Shown: positions 6,222 to 14,281, counted from the first letter of the stretch. The stretch: 14,349 nt of DNA from Phycisphaerales bacterium UBA7708 (GCA_002482415.1 DLFY01000062.1:1-14349); one strand, 5' to 3'. The notes: generated from the sequence alone by a model not told the origin. Program-made: numbers and translations.

Positions 6222-8000
6222 ATGGTGAAATGCTTATGGAGTATTAGCCTTGGTATCGGGGTGTTCACGCTGATGGTATCTGCCGACGCCTGCCGGGATT
6301 TGTACTCCGACACATGGGTTGCCACGGATGCCCTGGGACGAAGTCTGCCCGGATATGATGAGGTTGGACCGCCGCGAGAAAACAGGACTGTGGGTATTTT
6401 TTACTGGACCTGGCTGGCTCAGCATGCCAGAAAAGACCGTCCTGTCTATGATAACACAGAGATTATAGCCGCCAATCCGACAGCTCCGGTATTCGGGCAG
6501 GGGCCGCATTTTTGGGGCAAGCCCGAGCTGGGATACTATATTACGACCGACAAATACGTCTTGCGAAAACACGCCTTCATGCTGACTCAGGCGGGGGTGG
6601 ATGTCCTGTTTTTTGATACAACCAACGGATCGTTCACATTCAAAGATTCCTATACGGCGCTATGTGAGGTTTATACCCAGATGATTCAGGAAGGCCATAA
6701 GGTCCCCCGGATTGTTTTTATCTGCCCATTTGGCAATCCTATGCCGGTATTGGAGAAGATTTATGCGGATTTATATCAGCCGGGCCTGTATGAACCGCTT
6801 TGGTTTCGCTGGAAAGGCAAGCCCCTGGTGCTTGCCGATCCGGCCTATGTTCAGGATCCGCAAATGAAGGCGTTTTTCACGTTTCGTAAACCGATACCGA
6901 CCTATTTTGATGGCCCCTCCGGGCCTAATCAATGGGGCTGGCTGGAGGTTTTCCCGCAGCATGTCTTTTACGGCGACAGCCCCGAAGAGATTGAACAAGT
7001 TACAGTAGGGGTGGCGCAGAATGCGGTTCACGAAAAGCTGGGTCCGATGAGTCATAAAGATGGTGCGTATGGGAGAAGCTGGCATCAGGGCCGAAAAGAC
7101 CCTGCCCCCGATGCGGTGCTTTACGGGCATAACCTGCAGGAGCAGTTCGAACGCGCTCTCAAGATTGATCCGCCGTTTATCTTTATAACCGGCTGGAATG
7201 AGTGGGTTGCCGGACGCTTCAAAGAATGGGCGGGCTATACCGCAGAAAAGGATTCCTGTCATCCCGATGCCCTGTTTGTCGATCAGTACACCCAGGAATA
7301 CAGCAGGGACATCGAACCCATGTACGGAGGTCATGGCGACAATTATTATTATCAGATGATCGCCAATATTCGCCGCTATAAAGGGGTACGCAGGCCGCAG
7401 CCTGCCAGCGCCCCCAAAACCATCACGATAGATGGTCAGTTTGAGGAGTGGAATGAGGTGGCGCCGGAATTTCGAGATCCTTTTAATGATACAGTACATC
7501 GCGATCATCCGGGATTCAGTATGCTGCATTATACCAATACCACCGGGCGAAATGATCTTGTTACAATGAAGGTCGCACGAGATACGGACAATGTTTATTT
7601 TTATGCTGAAACCGCCAAAACGCTGACGCCGCATAATGATCCGCAGTGGATGATCCTGTTGATTGATAGCGACCAGGACAGTAAGACCGGCTGGCACGGA
7701 TACGATTATGTGGTCAATCTGACCGTGGATGACAAGACTACGACCCTGCATCGTCTGGAAAACCAATGGAATCCAAGGCTTATCACGCAAATATCTTATG
7801 CGGCAGGCGACAAGCGAATGGAGCTGGCAATCCCGCGTCCTGCTTTAGGCCTGACCAAAGACGGCAAATTAGCAATCGACTTTAAGTGGGCAGATCATTT
7901 CCAGGAGTTGGGAGACCTCAACGATATATTCATCAATGGCGATGCCGCTCCCGACCGTCGATTCAACTACCGTTACGAAATAAAACCTGTGGATAAATAA
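6222..8000 (+). CDS. Secreted GH71/GH99-like TIM-barrel glycosidase candidate with C-terminal CBM9/DOMON-like domain
   Basis: The 592-residue product starts after GGAG (6213-6216) and has a signal peptide to about residue 20-23. Residues 55-390 resemble the GH71/GH99-like barrels: VGIFYWTW (57-64), HFWGKPELGYY (96-106), RKHAFMLTQAGVDVLFFD (115-132, the 'new pathway down the barrel' helix and strand), FRWKGKPLVLAD (195-206) and GWNEW (324-328). In GH99 the matching strip is NEWxEG with two catalytic glutamates; here only Glu327 is kept and the second position is Ala330. Residues 400-590 look like a CBM9/DOMON-type sandwich: TIDGQFEEW (402-410), NVYFYAET (457-464), WMILLIDSD (476-484) and TGWHGYDYVVN (489-499). 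The substrate cannot be stated. It lies 43 bases after the rhamnosidase and 60 before the fusion gene, so co-transcription is likely. Confidence 0.7.
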   Translation: MVKCLWSISLGIGVFTLMVSADACRDLYSDTWVATDALGRSLPGYDEVGPPRENRTVGIFYWTWLAQHARKDRPVYDNTEIIAANPTAPVFGQGPHFWGKPELGYYITTDKYVLRKHAFMLTQAGVDVLFFDTTNGSFTFKDSYTALCEVYTQMIQEGHKVPRIVFICPFGNPMPVLEKIYADLYQPGLYEPLWFRWKGKPLVLADPAYVQDPQMKAFFTFRKPIPTYFDGPSGPNQWGWLEVFPQHVFYGDSPEEIEQVTVGVAQNAVHEKLGPMSHKDGAYGRSWHQGRKDPAPDAVLYGHNLQEQFERALKIDPPFIFITGWNEWVAGRFKEWAGYTAEKDSCHPDALFVDQYTQEYSRDIEPMYGGHGDNYYYQMIANIRRYKGVRRPQPASAPKTITIDGQFEEWNEVAPEFRDPFNDTVHRDHPGFSMLHYTNTTGRNDLVTMKVARDTDNVYFYAETAKTLTPHNDPQWMILLIDSDQDSKTGWHGYDYVVNLTVDDKTTTLHRLENQWNPRLITQISYAAGDKRMELAIPRPALGLTKDGKLAIDFKWADHFQELGDLNDIFINGDAAPDRRFNYRYEIKPVDK

Positions 8001-8060
8001 TTGGTCGCTCAGCAGGCACGTTACCATGTAAAACTGACAGCATCAATAATGGAGTATGTC

Positions 8061-10547
8061 ATGACAAAACAGTATAAAACAATAAATCACAGGGGCCTTT
8101 CGCGTCGTGAAGTGTTAAAATCCATTTTGTTTACGCCCCCAGTCTTATTGTTCGGTCAGGGCTGTCTGTTTTCCGATCAGGAACCCAGGCCCCTTTTTCC
8201 ACCTCGCATTATTCCACAGGGACAAAAGATTCGCGCTGCTGCTATTGGGGTGTATAACCGCGGCGCTCAGGTCATCGATGAGTTTCGACAGTTTCCAGAC
8301 CAGGTCGAATTTGTTGCGTTTGCCGATGTCGCCTTTATGACAGCCGATGCCTCAGTCAGGGATTTCCCGGATGTCCCCTGTTTCCGGGATTATCGCCAGA
8401 TGTTTGAACAGATGCACGAGCAGATTGATGCTGTGATAATCTCCACCCCGGACCATGCACATTTTGCCCCGATCATGCATGCCATGCTGCTGGGTAAACA
8501 TGTCTATGTCGAAAAACCCATGGCTCAGAATGTTTATGAGTGTCGTCTGCTGGATAAGACCGCCCGCGCCTGCGGTGTAGTCACCCAGATGGGCAATCAG
8601 GGGCACTCCAAGGCCGGCACAATCCAGTTTGGCAAATGGGTTGACGCAGGGCTGTTTAAAAATGCCCGCAGGATTGATGCCTGGATGACCGGCAGCCGCC
8701 GCTGGCATGGCTGGACTGACAAGGCCTATCCGGAAGAAATCCCGCCCATCGGTTACGACTGGGATCAATGGCTGGGCCGCCGGCCGTTCCGCCCTTATAG
8801 TGAAAAAATGATCAACGGAAACTGGCGTTGCTGGTTTGAGTTCGGGTGCGGCGCGATGGGTGACTGGGGTGCGCATATTCTCGATGCGATACATCGTTAT
8901 TATTTGAACAGGGCGCAGCCTTATGAGATCTGCACCCAGTTGACAGGCCCCAGTGAGCTGCTCTATCCGCAGGCCTCTGTTATTACCTTCAAATTCCATG
9001 AGCAGGATGGTCATCCGCCCGTGGAGTTGAACTGGTATGATGGTCAGGGCAATAAACCCGCAGCTCAGTTTGAATTTATCGGCAAGTTAGGCGATGCCGG
9101 CTCGCTGATTTATGCCCAGGATTTTGTTATTCGAGGCGGCAGTCATGGTTCCAATTACCGGATTCAGCCTGCTGAAAAGATGACACAACTGCAGAATGCC
9201 GGCCAGTTGCCCGAAGCCCCCCCGAATCTGTCCAATCACTTCCAGAATTTTCTGAACGCATGCCAGGGTCTGGAACAGGCCAACTCGCGGTTTGAAATCG
9301 CAGCCCCGCTGGCGGAATTGCTGTGTCTGGGATGCATCGGTCAGCGTTTTGGAGGCACCCTGAAGTACGATGCCCAGGCCATGGCTATCACCAATCACCC
9401 CGAAGCCGACAGGATGCTCAAGGGGCCCGACGTTCGCGACGGATGGCAGGCCTACGACAAACAGCATCTGGTCAAATCCAAAAAATCGCAAATCAAATCG
9501 CCTGATGCGGTCACATGGGAAAATCTGTTTCAGGATAAGAACCTGAGCAACTGGGAAAATCCTTATGAATGGGGTAAGGCCGAATACGTGGACGGCGAAG
9601 TCCATCTGACAACCGACCAGAAGGGTTGGTTCCTGATAACCCGAAAATCCTATGCAAATTTCATTCTTGAAGCCCAGGTCCTCATGCCTGTTGGCAAGGG
9701 TAACGCCGGCTTCATATTCCGCTGCCAAAAGACCAAAAACCGTGTCTGGGGCTATCAGGCCGAAGTCGATACTGCCGCTCGAAAATGGTCCGGCGGCTTA
9801 TATGATGAAGCGCGCCGCGGATGGTTTATTTCACCCAATCGCGACCACGCCGCCACTCCCGAAGAACGGGATGCGTCCATCGCCGAATTCCGCGCCAGAG
9901 CGGGTGAATGCTTCAAGCAGGGCCAGTGGAACAAATACCGCATCATCTGCATTGGCTCGCATATCCGGATTTATGTGAATGATATCCTGACGACGGACAT
10001 TCACGACGAAATGGATTTGGCCGGCCCGGTTGGTATCCAGCACCACGGAGAAAAAGGATTGGTCTATAAATATCGCAGCTTGCGCATCAAAGACCTTGGC
10101 GCCGGCGGTGAAGTGTATTATCCGCACCGTGAAAATGCCAGACCGGCGGCTGTACCTTCCAAATTGGCTGGGGCAATTTATGAAGCCGAATCTGCAAATA
10201 AGCTGCATGAGGCCAGGATATTTAATACCTATTCCGGCTATCAGGGAACCGGGTATGTATGTTTCACCCCGGATGCCGGCGGTTCTGTTGAATGGGACAA
10301 TGTCCTGGCGGATACGGCAGGGCAATTCAAGCTGACTTTCCGTTATGCGGCATCCGATGACAGGTCCTGTGATCTCTATATCAATGAGGAAAATGTCGGC
10401 AAACTGCAATGTGTCAGTACCGGTGCCTGGACAAAATGGCAGACCGTCGAGAAAGTGGTATCCTTCCAGACCGGCCGGAACACTGTTCGCATTGCGACCG
10501 CAGGCTCTGGTCTCAATCTTGATGCGATGGCCGTTAATAAAGCATAG
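8061..10547 (+). CDS. Tat-exported fusion: Gfo/Idh/MocA oxidoreductase + DUF1080 + CBM6/35-like module
   Basis: The 828-residue product begins with a twin-arginine signal (SRREVLK, 14-20, then a hydrophobic stretch ending near Cys35). Residues 56-150 are the Rossmann half with GVYNRG (63-68), ISTPDHAHF (127-135) and the signature EKP (151-153); residues 175-440 are the substrate half, with GNQGHS (178-183) and GDWGAHILD (267-275), whose His272 and Asp275 fit the active site. Residues 484-678 are DUF1080 (LFQDKNLSNWE, FRC, YQAEVD, GGLYDEARRGW, WNKYRIICIG). Residues 704-828 are a CBM6/35-like sandwich (IYEAESAN, GYQGTGYV, YAASDDR, NLDAM). Expected chemistry: NAD(P)-dependent oxidation of a sugar hydroxyl, then cleavage of the keto-glycoside. 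Tat export suits a protein folded around a bound nucleotide, as in Zymomonas glucose-fructose oxidoreductase. The start at 8061 follows GGAG (8051-8054); the TTG at 8001 and the ATG at 8049 lack such a site. Confidence 0.88.
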   Translation: MTKQYKTINHRGLSRREVLKSILFTPPVLLFGQGCLFSDQEPRPLFPPRIIPQGQKIRAAAIGVYNRGAQVIDEFRQFPDQVEFVAFADVAFMTADASVRDFPDVPCFRDYRQMFEQMHEQIDAVIISTPDHAHFAPIMHAMLLGKHVYVEKPMAQNVYECRLLDKTARACGVVTQMGNQGHSKAGTIQFGKWVDAGLFKNARRIDAWMTGSRRWHGWTDKAYPEEIPPIGYDWDQWLGRRPFRPYSEKMINGNWRCWFEFGCGAMGDWGAHILDAIHRYYLNRAQPYEICTQLTGPSELLYPQASVITFKFHEQDGHPPVELNWYDGQGNKPAAQFEFIGKLGDAGSLIYAQDFVIRGGSHGSNYRIQPAEKMTQLQNAGQLPEAPPNLSNHFQNFLNACQGLEQANSRFEIAAPLAELLCLGCIGQRFGGTLKYDAQAMAITNHPEADRMLKGPDVRDGWQAYDKQHLVKSKKSQIKSPDAVTWENLFQDKNLSNWENPYEWGKAEYVDGEVHLTTDQKGWFLITRKSYANFILEAQVLMPVGKGNAGFIFRCQKTKNRVWGYQAEVDTAARKWSGGLYDEARRGWFISPNRDHAATPEERDASIAEFRARAGECFKQGQWNKYRIICIGSHIRIYVNDILTTDIHDEMDLAGPVGIQHHGEKGLVYKYRSLRIKDLGAGGEVYYPHRENARPAAVPSKLAGAIYEAESANKLHEARIFNTYSGYQGTGYVCFTPDAGGSVEWDNVLADTAGQFKLTFRYAASDDRSCDLYINEENVGKLQCVSTGAWTKWQTVEKVVSFQTGRNTVRIATAGSGLNLDAMAVNKA

Positions 10548-10565
10548 GATGTATTGTTGCCTTGG

Positions 10566-10660
10566 GAGTTAAATCGGATAGCGACTATGGTAACGATGAT
10601 GATTAGATTACAAAGGCATTTCAGGGTATTTCGATGGAATCCCTGGGTGCGATTTAACTC
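10566..10660 (+). promoter_or_regulatory. Multi-stem structured leader ahead of the second GH78-like gene
   Basis: GAGTTAAATCG (10566-10576) and CGATTTAACTC (10650-10660) are perfect 11-base complements enclosing 73 bases. Inside are ATAG/CTAT (10578-10581 with 10585-10588) and a stronger stem, CAGGG-T-ATT (10622-10630) with AATCCCTG (10638-10645), a one-base bulge and a 7-base loop. The closing stem ends 11 bases before AAGGA (10672-10676), the ribosome binding site of the ATG at 10685. The arrangement of a closing stem plus internal hairpins resembles a cis-regulatory RNA, but no known class was recognised, and a transcription-factor operator or mere processing site is possible. Confidence 0.5.
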
Positions 10661-10684
10661 GTTCGATCAGAAAGGACAAATCCG

Positions 10685-12466
10685 ATGTATTTGAATAGAA
10701 ACCATATATGGTTTGCAGCCGTATATTTGATGATTACGGCCGCGGCGGGTTATGCATCGAGTTTGCCAAAACCGATTGCGGAAATGGGACTGCAGGCACG
10801 TACTGTCAGCGATTCCCATGCTCGTCGGTATATTTCCCCGTCCCGTGTGGTGTGGTGCAGTAAGTCAGGAGTGGAAAATCCAAATGCATTGCTGGAGATA
10901 CGTGATGGACAGTCCTCCCTGGAAACGGTTAATCCGTGTGTTTTATCCAGTGCGGGGGGCCAGAAACCGGGGCTATTACTGGATTTTGGCGTCGAACTCA
11001 ATGGGGGTATTCAGATTGCTGCTTTTCGCCGACCCCAAGGCAGTCCGGTTCGTGTCCGAGTCCGTTTTGGAGAATCGGTCTCTGAGGCCATGGCAGACAT
11101 CGGTGGAGATAAGAATGCGACCAATGATCATGCCATTCGTGACCAGATGACATTGATTCCCTGGCTGGGCTCGGCTGAGATCGGCAATACCGGTTTTCGA
11201 TTTGTTCGGATCGATCTCGATGAACCCGACAGTGTGCTGCAGCTTAAAAGCGTCCGTGCGGTTTTTGTCTATCGCGATATTGAATACAAAGGCTCTTTTC
11301 GCTGCAATGACGACCGTCTGAATAAAATATGGGATGTCGGAGCTTACACCGTCCATCTGAATATGCAGGAATATCTCTGGGACGGCATCAAACGAGACCG
11401 TTTAGTCTGGATTGGCGATATGCATCCCGAAACCATGACCATTCTGTCGGTATTCGGTGCCAACGAGGTTGTGCCCAAAAGTCTTGATTTCATTCGCGAC
11501 CTTACACCGCTGCCCGCCTGGATGAATGATATCAGTTCCTATTCCATGTGGTGGCTGCTGATTCATCACTCCTGGTATCAGTACACAGGAGATAAAAAAT
11601 ATCTGGAACAGCAGCAGCCTTATTTGACGTCGCTGATCCGCCAGCTCGTTCAGCAGGTCGGCCAGAACAATCAGGAAATCCTTCCGGAGGGACGTTTTCT
11701 CGATTGGCCTACCCGCGGCAATACCCAGGCCGAACATGCCGGCCTGCACGCCCTGTTGGTAATAACCCTGGAGGCAGGGGGCCAGCTGTGTCAGGTTCTC
11801 AATCAGAACGAACTCAGGCAGGAATGCCTTTCAGCGGTTGAGCGACTGCGTAAACACATCCCCGAGCCGGGACAAAGCAAACAGGCGGCGGCACTGCTTG
11901 CCTTGTCCGGGCTGCAGGATGCAAAAGTTATGAATGAGAATGTGATGGCAGTCGATGGCCCTAAACGGATGTCCACATTCTATGGCTACTATGTCCTTCA
12001 GGCTCGAGCGGCTGCCGGAGATTACACCGGTGCTCTGGACTGCATCCGCCAGTATTGGGGAGGCATGCTCGATATGGGGGCTACGACATTCTGGGAGGAT
12101 TTTAATGTCGAGTGGCTTGAAAACGCCGCCCGAATTGATGAACTGGTCCCCGAGGGTAAAAAAGATATTCACGGTGATTATGGCAATCACTGCTATAAGG
12201 GATTTCGTCACAGCTTATGCCATGGCTGGGCTTCCGGCCCGACGGCCTGGCTAAGCCAGCATGTTCTCGGTATTGAAATTCTTGAATCCGGCTGCAAAGT
12301 CGTCAAGATCGAGCCAAATTTGGGTGATTTGGAATGGGCAGAAGGCACGTTTCCCACACCTCATGGGATGATTCTGGTTCGCCACGAAAAGAAAAAAGAT
12401 GGGACAATCAACTCGATAATCCATGCTCCCGATGCCATTCGGATTGTTCATGAAACAAAAAAGTAG
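10685..12466 (+). CDS. Secreted short GH78-like glycosidase (alpha-L-rhamnosidase-like)
   Basis: The 593-residue product starts 8 bases after AAGGA and has a signal peptide with probable cleavage near Ala24. A beta domain (about 40-200; LLLDFGVELNGGIQI, VRVRFGES, FRFVRIDL) precedes the (alpha/alpha)6 barrel (about 205-530) and a short C-terminal beta domain (HGWASGPTAWL, VKIEPNLGDLEWAEGTFPTPHG, read as separate parts). The catalytic strip DGIKRDRLVWIGD gives Asp233, Asp238, Trp242 and Asp245 at the GH78 acid positions, with Asp238 where most members have Glu; Glu471 in TTFWED fits the second catalytic residue. It lacks the N-terminal Fn3-like and one beta domain of the 909-residue neighbour, so the two are not recent duplicates. 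It probably removes alpha-L-rhamnose or a related sugar from a different linkage. Confidence 0.82.
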   Translation: MYLNRNHIWFAAVYLMITAAAGYASSLPKPIAEMGLQARTVSDSHARRYISPSRVVWCSKSGVENPNALLEIRDGQSSLETVNPCVLSSAGGQKPGLLLDFGVELNGGIQIAAFRRPQGSPVRVRVRFGESVSEAMADIGGDKNATNDHAIRDQMTLIPWLGSAEIGNTGFRFVRIDLDEPDSVLQLKSVRAVFVYRDIEYKGSFRCNDDRLNKIWDVGAYTVHLNMQEYLWDGIKRDRLVWIGDMHPETMTILSVFGANEVVPKSLDFIRDLTPLPAWMNDISSYSMWWLLIHHSWYQYTGDKKYLEQQQPYLTSLIRQLVQQVGQNNQEILPEGRFLDWPTRGNTQAEHAGLHALLVITLEAGGQLCQVLNQNELRQECLSAVERLRKHIPEPGQSKQAAALLALSGLQDAKVMNENVMAVDGPKRMSTFYGYYVLQARAAAGDYTGALDCIRQYWGGMLDMGATTFWEDFNVEWLENAARIDELVPEGKKDIHGDYGNHCYKGFRHSLCHGWASGPTAWLSQHVLGIEILESGCKVVKIEPNLGDLEWAEGTFPTPHGMILVRHEKKKDGTINSIIHAPDAIRIVHETKK

Positions 12467-12542
12467 GAGAGTCCTGCGAAAACTTGAATGATTATACACA
12501 TATTACAGGTCGCAAACATCTGTTATTGACAGGGAGCCAATT

Positions 12543-12679
12543 CGATAAATCCCTAAATTCTGAATCCCTATTTTCACCATGTCAAGGGCCTTAGGCTGTA
12601 CCGCAGTAATTCCCGGCGAGAAAATAATGGAAATCCAGATAATGATTGGTATGATTGCGATTAATCCCTGGATTTATTG
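12543..12679 (+). promoter_or_regulatory. Long-range inverted repeat ahead of the transporter gene (weak)
   Basis: CGATAAATCC (12543-12552) can pair with GGATTTATTG (12670-12679), 9 Watson-Crick pairs and one G.U, across 117 bases; the 3' arm ends 5 bases before the GAGAG ribosome site of the transporter. A TTGACA hexamer lies at 12526-12531 but no fitting -10 element is seen 16-18 bases on. A stem of this length over 228 bases can occur by chance, so it is listed mainly because it resembles the leader at 10566-10660. Confidence 0.2.
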
Positions 12680-12686
12680 TTCATGA
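12627..12686 (+). CDS. Possible 19-residue upstream peptide overlapping the transporter start
   Basis: ATG at 12627 opens a 19-codon frame encoding MEIQIMIGMIAINPWIYCS, ending in TGA at 12684-12686. The stop overlaps the in-frame transporter ATG at 12683 as ATGA, an arrangement typical of translational coupling. A purine-rich GCGAGAAAA (12617-12625) precedes it but is not a strong ribosome site. It may be a leader peptide or nothing at all; length alone gives no support. Confidence 0.15.
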   Translation: MEIQIMIGMIAINPWIYCS

Positions 12687-12694
12687 GAGAGTCT

Positions 12695-14158
12695 ATGCAG
12701 GTTAATCGCAAGGCAGCGCATTGCTCGACATCCGAGATGATTAAATATGCACTGGGTGCATGCACCGAGTCGTTGGTACTGAATACATTTTTCGGTTATT
12801 CAATGCTCTATTATACCAAAGCGCTGGGTTTAGCCCCGCAAATGGCGGGATTGACCACATTTATCGCCACTCTCTGGGGGGCTATGGCCGATCCGGTCAT
12901 GGGGCATATCAGTGATAATACAAAAAGCCGCTTTGGTAAACGATACCCCTATATACTGGCAGGAGGTGTCGTCATGATAGTCGGTTTTTTCTTTATCTGG
13001 TATGTGCCCGATTTTTTCCAGACAGACAAAGTTCTCCCGGCAATAAAAATTCCCCGAATGACCATGCTGTTTGGCTATCTGGTCGTGATGAATCTGATTT
13101 TTCGAACCGGTTATACGGTTTTTATTGTTCCTTACACAGCATTAGGATTTGAAATTTGCAGCGATTATCAGGGACGTTCCAGGATTCAGGGCATTCGAAA
13201 TGCAATGAATATGGCGGCCAACCTGTTGGGGCCGGCTCTGGCATGGACGATCTATTTTAATAATAATACCGGACCAGTCCGGGATACTCAGATTGCACAA
13301 AATTATATCAATATGGGATTTTCATTTACTCTGGCCGCGTTTATTTTTCTGGGATTGATGCTGGTTTTTATGGTCAGATATATCAAAGATTCCAGGTGCG
13401 ACCAGACTCGTTCCTCCTCTCCGGCCTCTTTTTTCAGGAATATCAGAGAAATCCTGCAGGATGCGTATGCCCGCCGGGTTTTTGGTTTTATCTTTGTGGT
13501 TATGCTGGGAATTGTACTGGTCAGCACTTTGCAAATGTATGTTTTTGACGATTTCATGAAATTGGGGGGCACCCGGAAAACGCTCGCTCACGGCGGAACA
13601 ATGGTAGGGATGGGGCTGGGTTCACTGTCACTGGGCTTCTTTGTAAAGCGATTTGACAAAAAGGGGGCTATTTATATTGCTGTAGCAGGTTCTGTCCTGT
13701 GTGAATTGATATTGGCCGGTTTATTTTTGACGGGTTTTATACCGATTAATTTGGAAATGTGCGGGATTCCAGTTGCTTTTGCGATATTTGTCTTTTTTCA
13801 CAGTGCTTACTGGTTTGGAAACGGTATCTTGATTCCGACTGCGACTTCCATGATGGCGGATATCTCTGAAATCAATGAGATTAAAACCGGTGTCAATAAA
13901 GACGGCAGCTATGCGGCTATGTTTTCACTGATAACCAAAGTGTCCATGGGGATCGGCGGTCTGGCTGCAGGATATGGTTTAAACTGGACGGGTTTTCAAA
14001 TGGGTGACAATGCCGTTCAGGTGCCCCAATTTGCCTGGAGCGTAAGCGCGCTGACTTTTGTGGCTGGGCCGCTGATTTCCCTGATGGCTATGGTATTCAT
14101 CATGAAATATGAAGCCACCCAAATGTCTATTGACTCCTTTCGTGGCAAATCCAAATAG
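12695..14158 (+). CDS. GPH-family sugar:cation symporter (MFS, MelB-like)
   Basis: The 487-residue product is a polytopic membrane protein with about twelve hydrophobic segments. The loop after the second segment reads DPVMGHISDNTKSRFGKR (66-83) followed by YPYIL, the defining motif of the glycoside-pentoside-hexuronide:cation symporters; Asp66 and the nearby polar residues would help bind the coupling cation. FGYSMLYYTKALGL (33-46) and IVPYTALGFEI (144-154) are further GPH hallmarks. It should carry a mono- or small oligosaccharide through the inner membrane with Na+ or H+. Placed last after five or more exported sugar-acting proteins, it is the likely uptake step for their products. The start at 12695 follows GAGAG (12687-12691 region); ATG 12683 and TTG 12677 are in-frame alternatives adding 4 or 6 residues. 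No substrate can be assigned from sequence. Confidence 0.9.
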   Translation: MQVNRKAAHCSTSEMIKYALGACTESLVLNTFFGYSMLYYTKALGLAPQMAGLTTFIATLWGAMADPVMGHISDNTKSRFGKRYPYILAGGVVMIVGFFFIWYVPDFFQTDKVLPAIKIPRMTMLFGYLVVMNLIFRTGYTVFIVPYTALGFEICSDYQGRSRIQGIRNAMNMAANLLGPALAWTIYFNNNTGPVRDTQIAQNYINMGFSFTLAAFIFLGLMLVFMVRYIKDSRCDQTRSSSPASFFRNIREILQDAYARRVFGFIFVVMLGIVLVSTLQMYVFDDFMKLGGTRKTLAHGGTMVGMGLGSLSLGFFVKRFDKKGAIYIAVAGSVLCELILAGLFLTGFIPINLEMCGIPVAFAIFVFFHSAYWFGNGILIPTATSMMADISEINEIKTGVNKDGSYAAMFSLITKVSMGIGGLAAGYGLNWTGFQMGDNAVQVPQFAWSVSALTFVAGPLISLMAMVFIMKYEATQMSIDSFRGKSK

Positions 14159-14219
14159 ATTTCAGGTTAACAATGTTTGATTTAGCAACACTACCGTCCC
14201 GTTAAATGGGATATAAATC

Positions 14220-14281
14220 GTTCTTTGAAAAATCGTTTAGGTTCTTGAAAAACAGGGTTTTTATAGGAGTTTTCTCGAAAA
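14220..14281. repeat. Three imperfect GTTCTTGAAAA-type direct repeats after the transporter
   Basis: GTTCTTTGAAAAA (14220-14232), GTTCTTGAAAAA (14241-14252) and the looser GTTTTCTCGAAAA (14269-14281) recur at offsets of 21 and 28 bases. The sequence is AT-rich and the third copy is degenerate. They might be operator half-sites for a gene beyond the window or low-complexity coincidence. No gene, terminator or promoter pair was recognised in 14159-14349. Confidence 0.25.

Noticed and set aside
6771..7790. 339-codon open frame on the minus strand inside the GH99-like gene
   Set aside because: No domain or signal is recognisable, and the + frame over the same bases carries clear glycosidase-like and CBM9-like motifs.
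12526..12549. TTGACA promoter ahead of the transporter
   Set aside because: The only -10-like sequence (GATAAA, 12544-12549) is 12 bases away, too short for a sigma-70 promoter.
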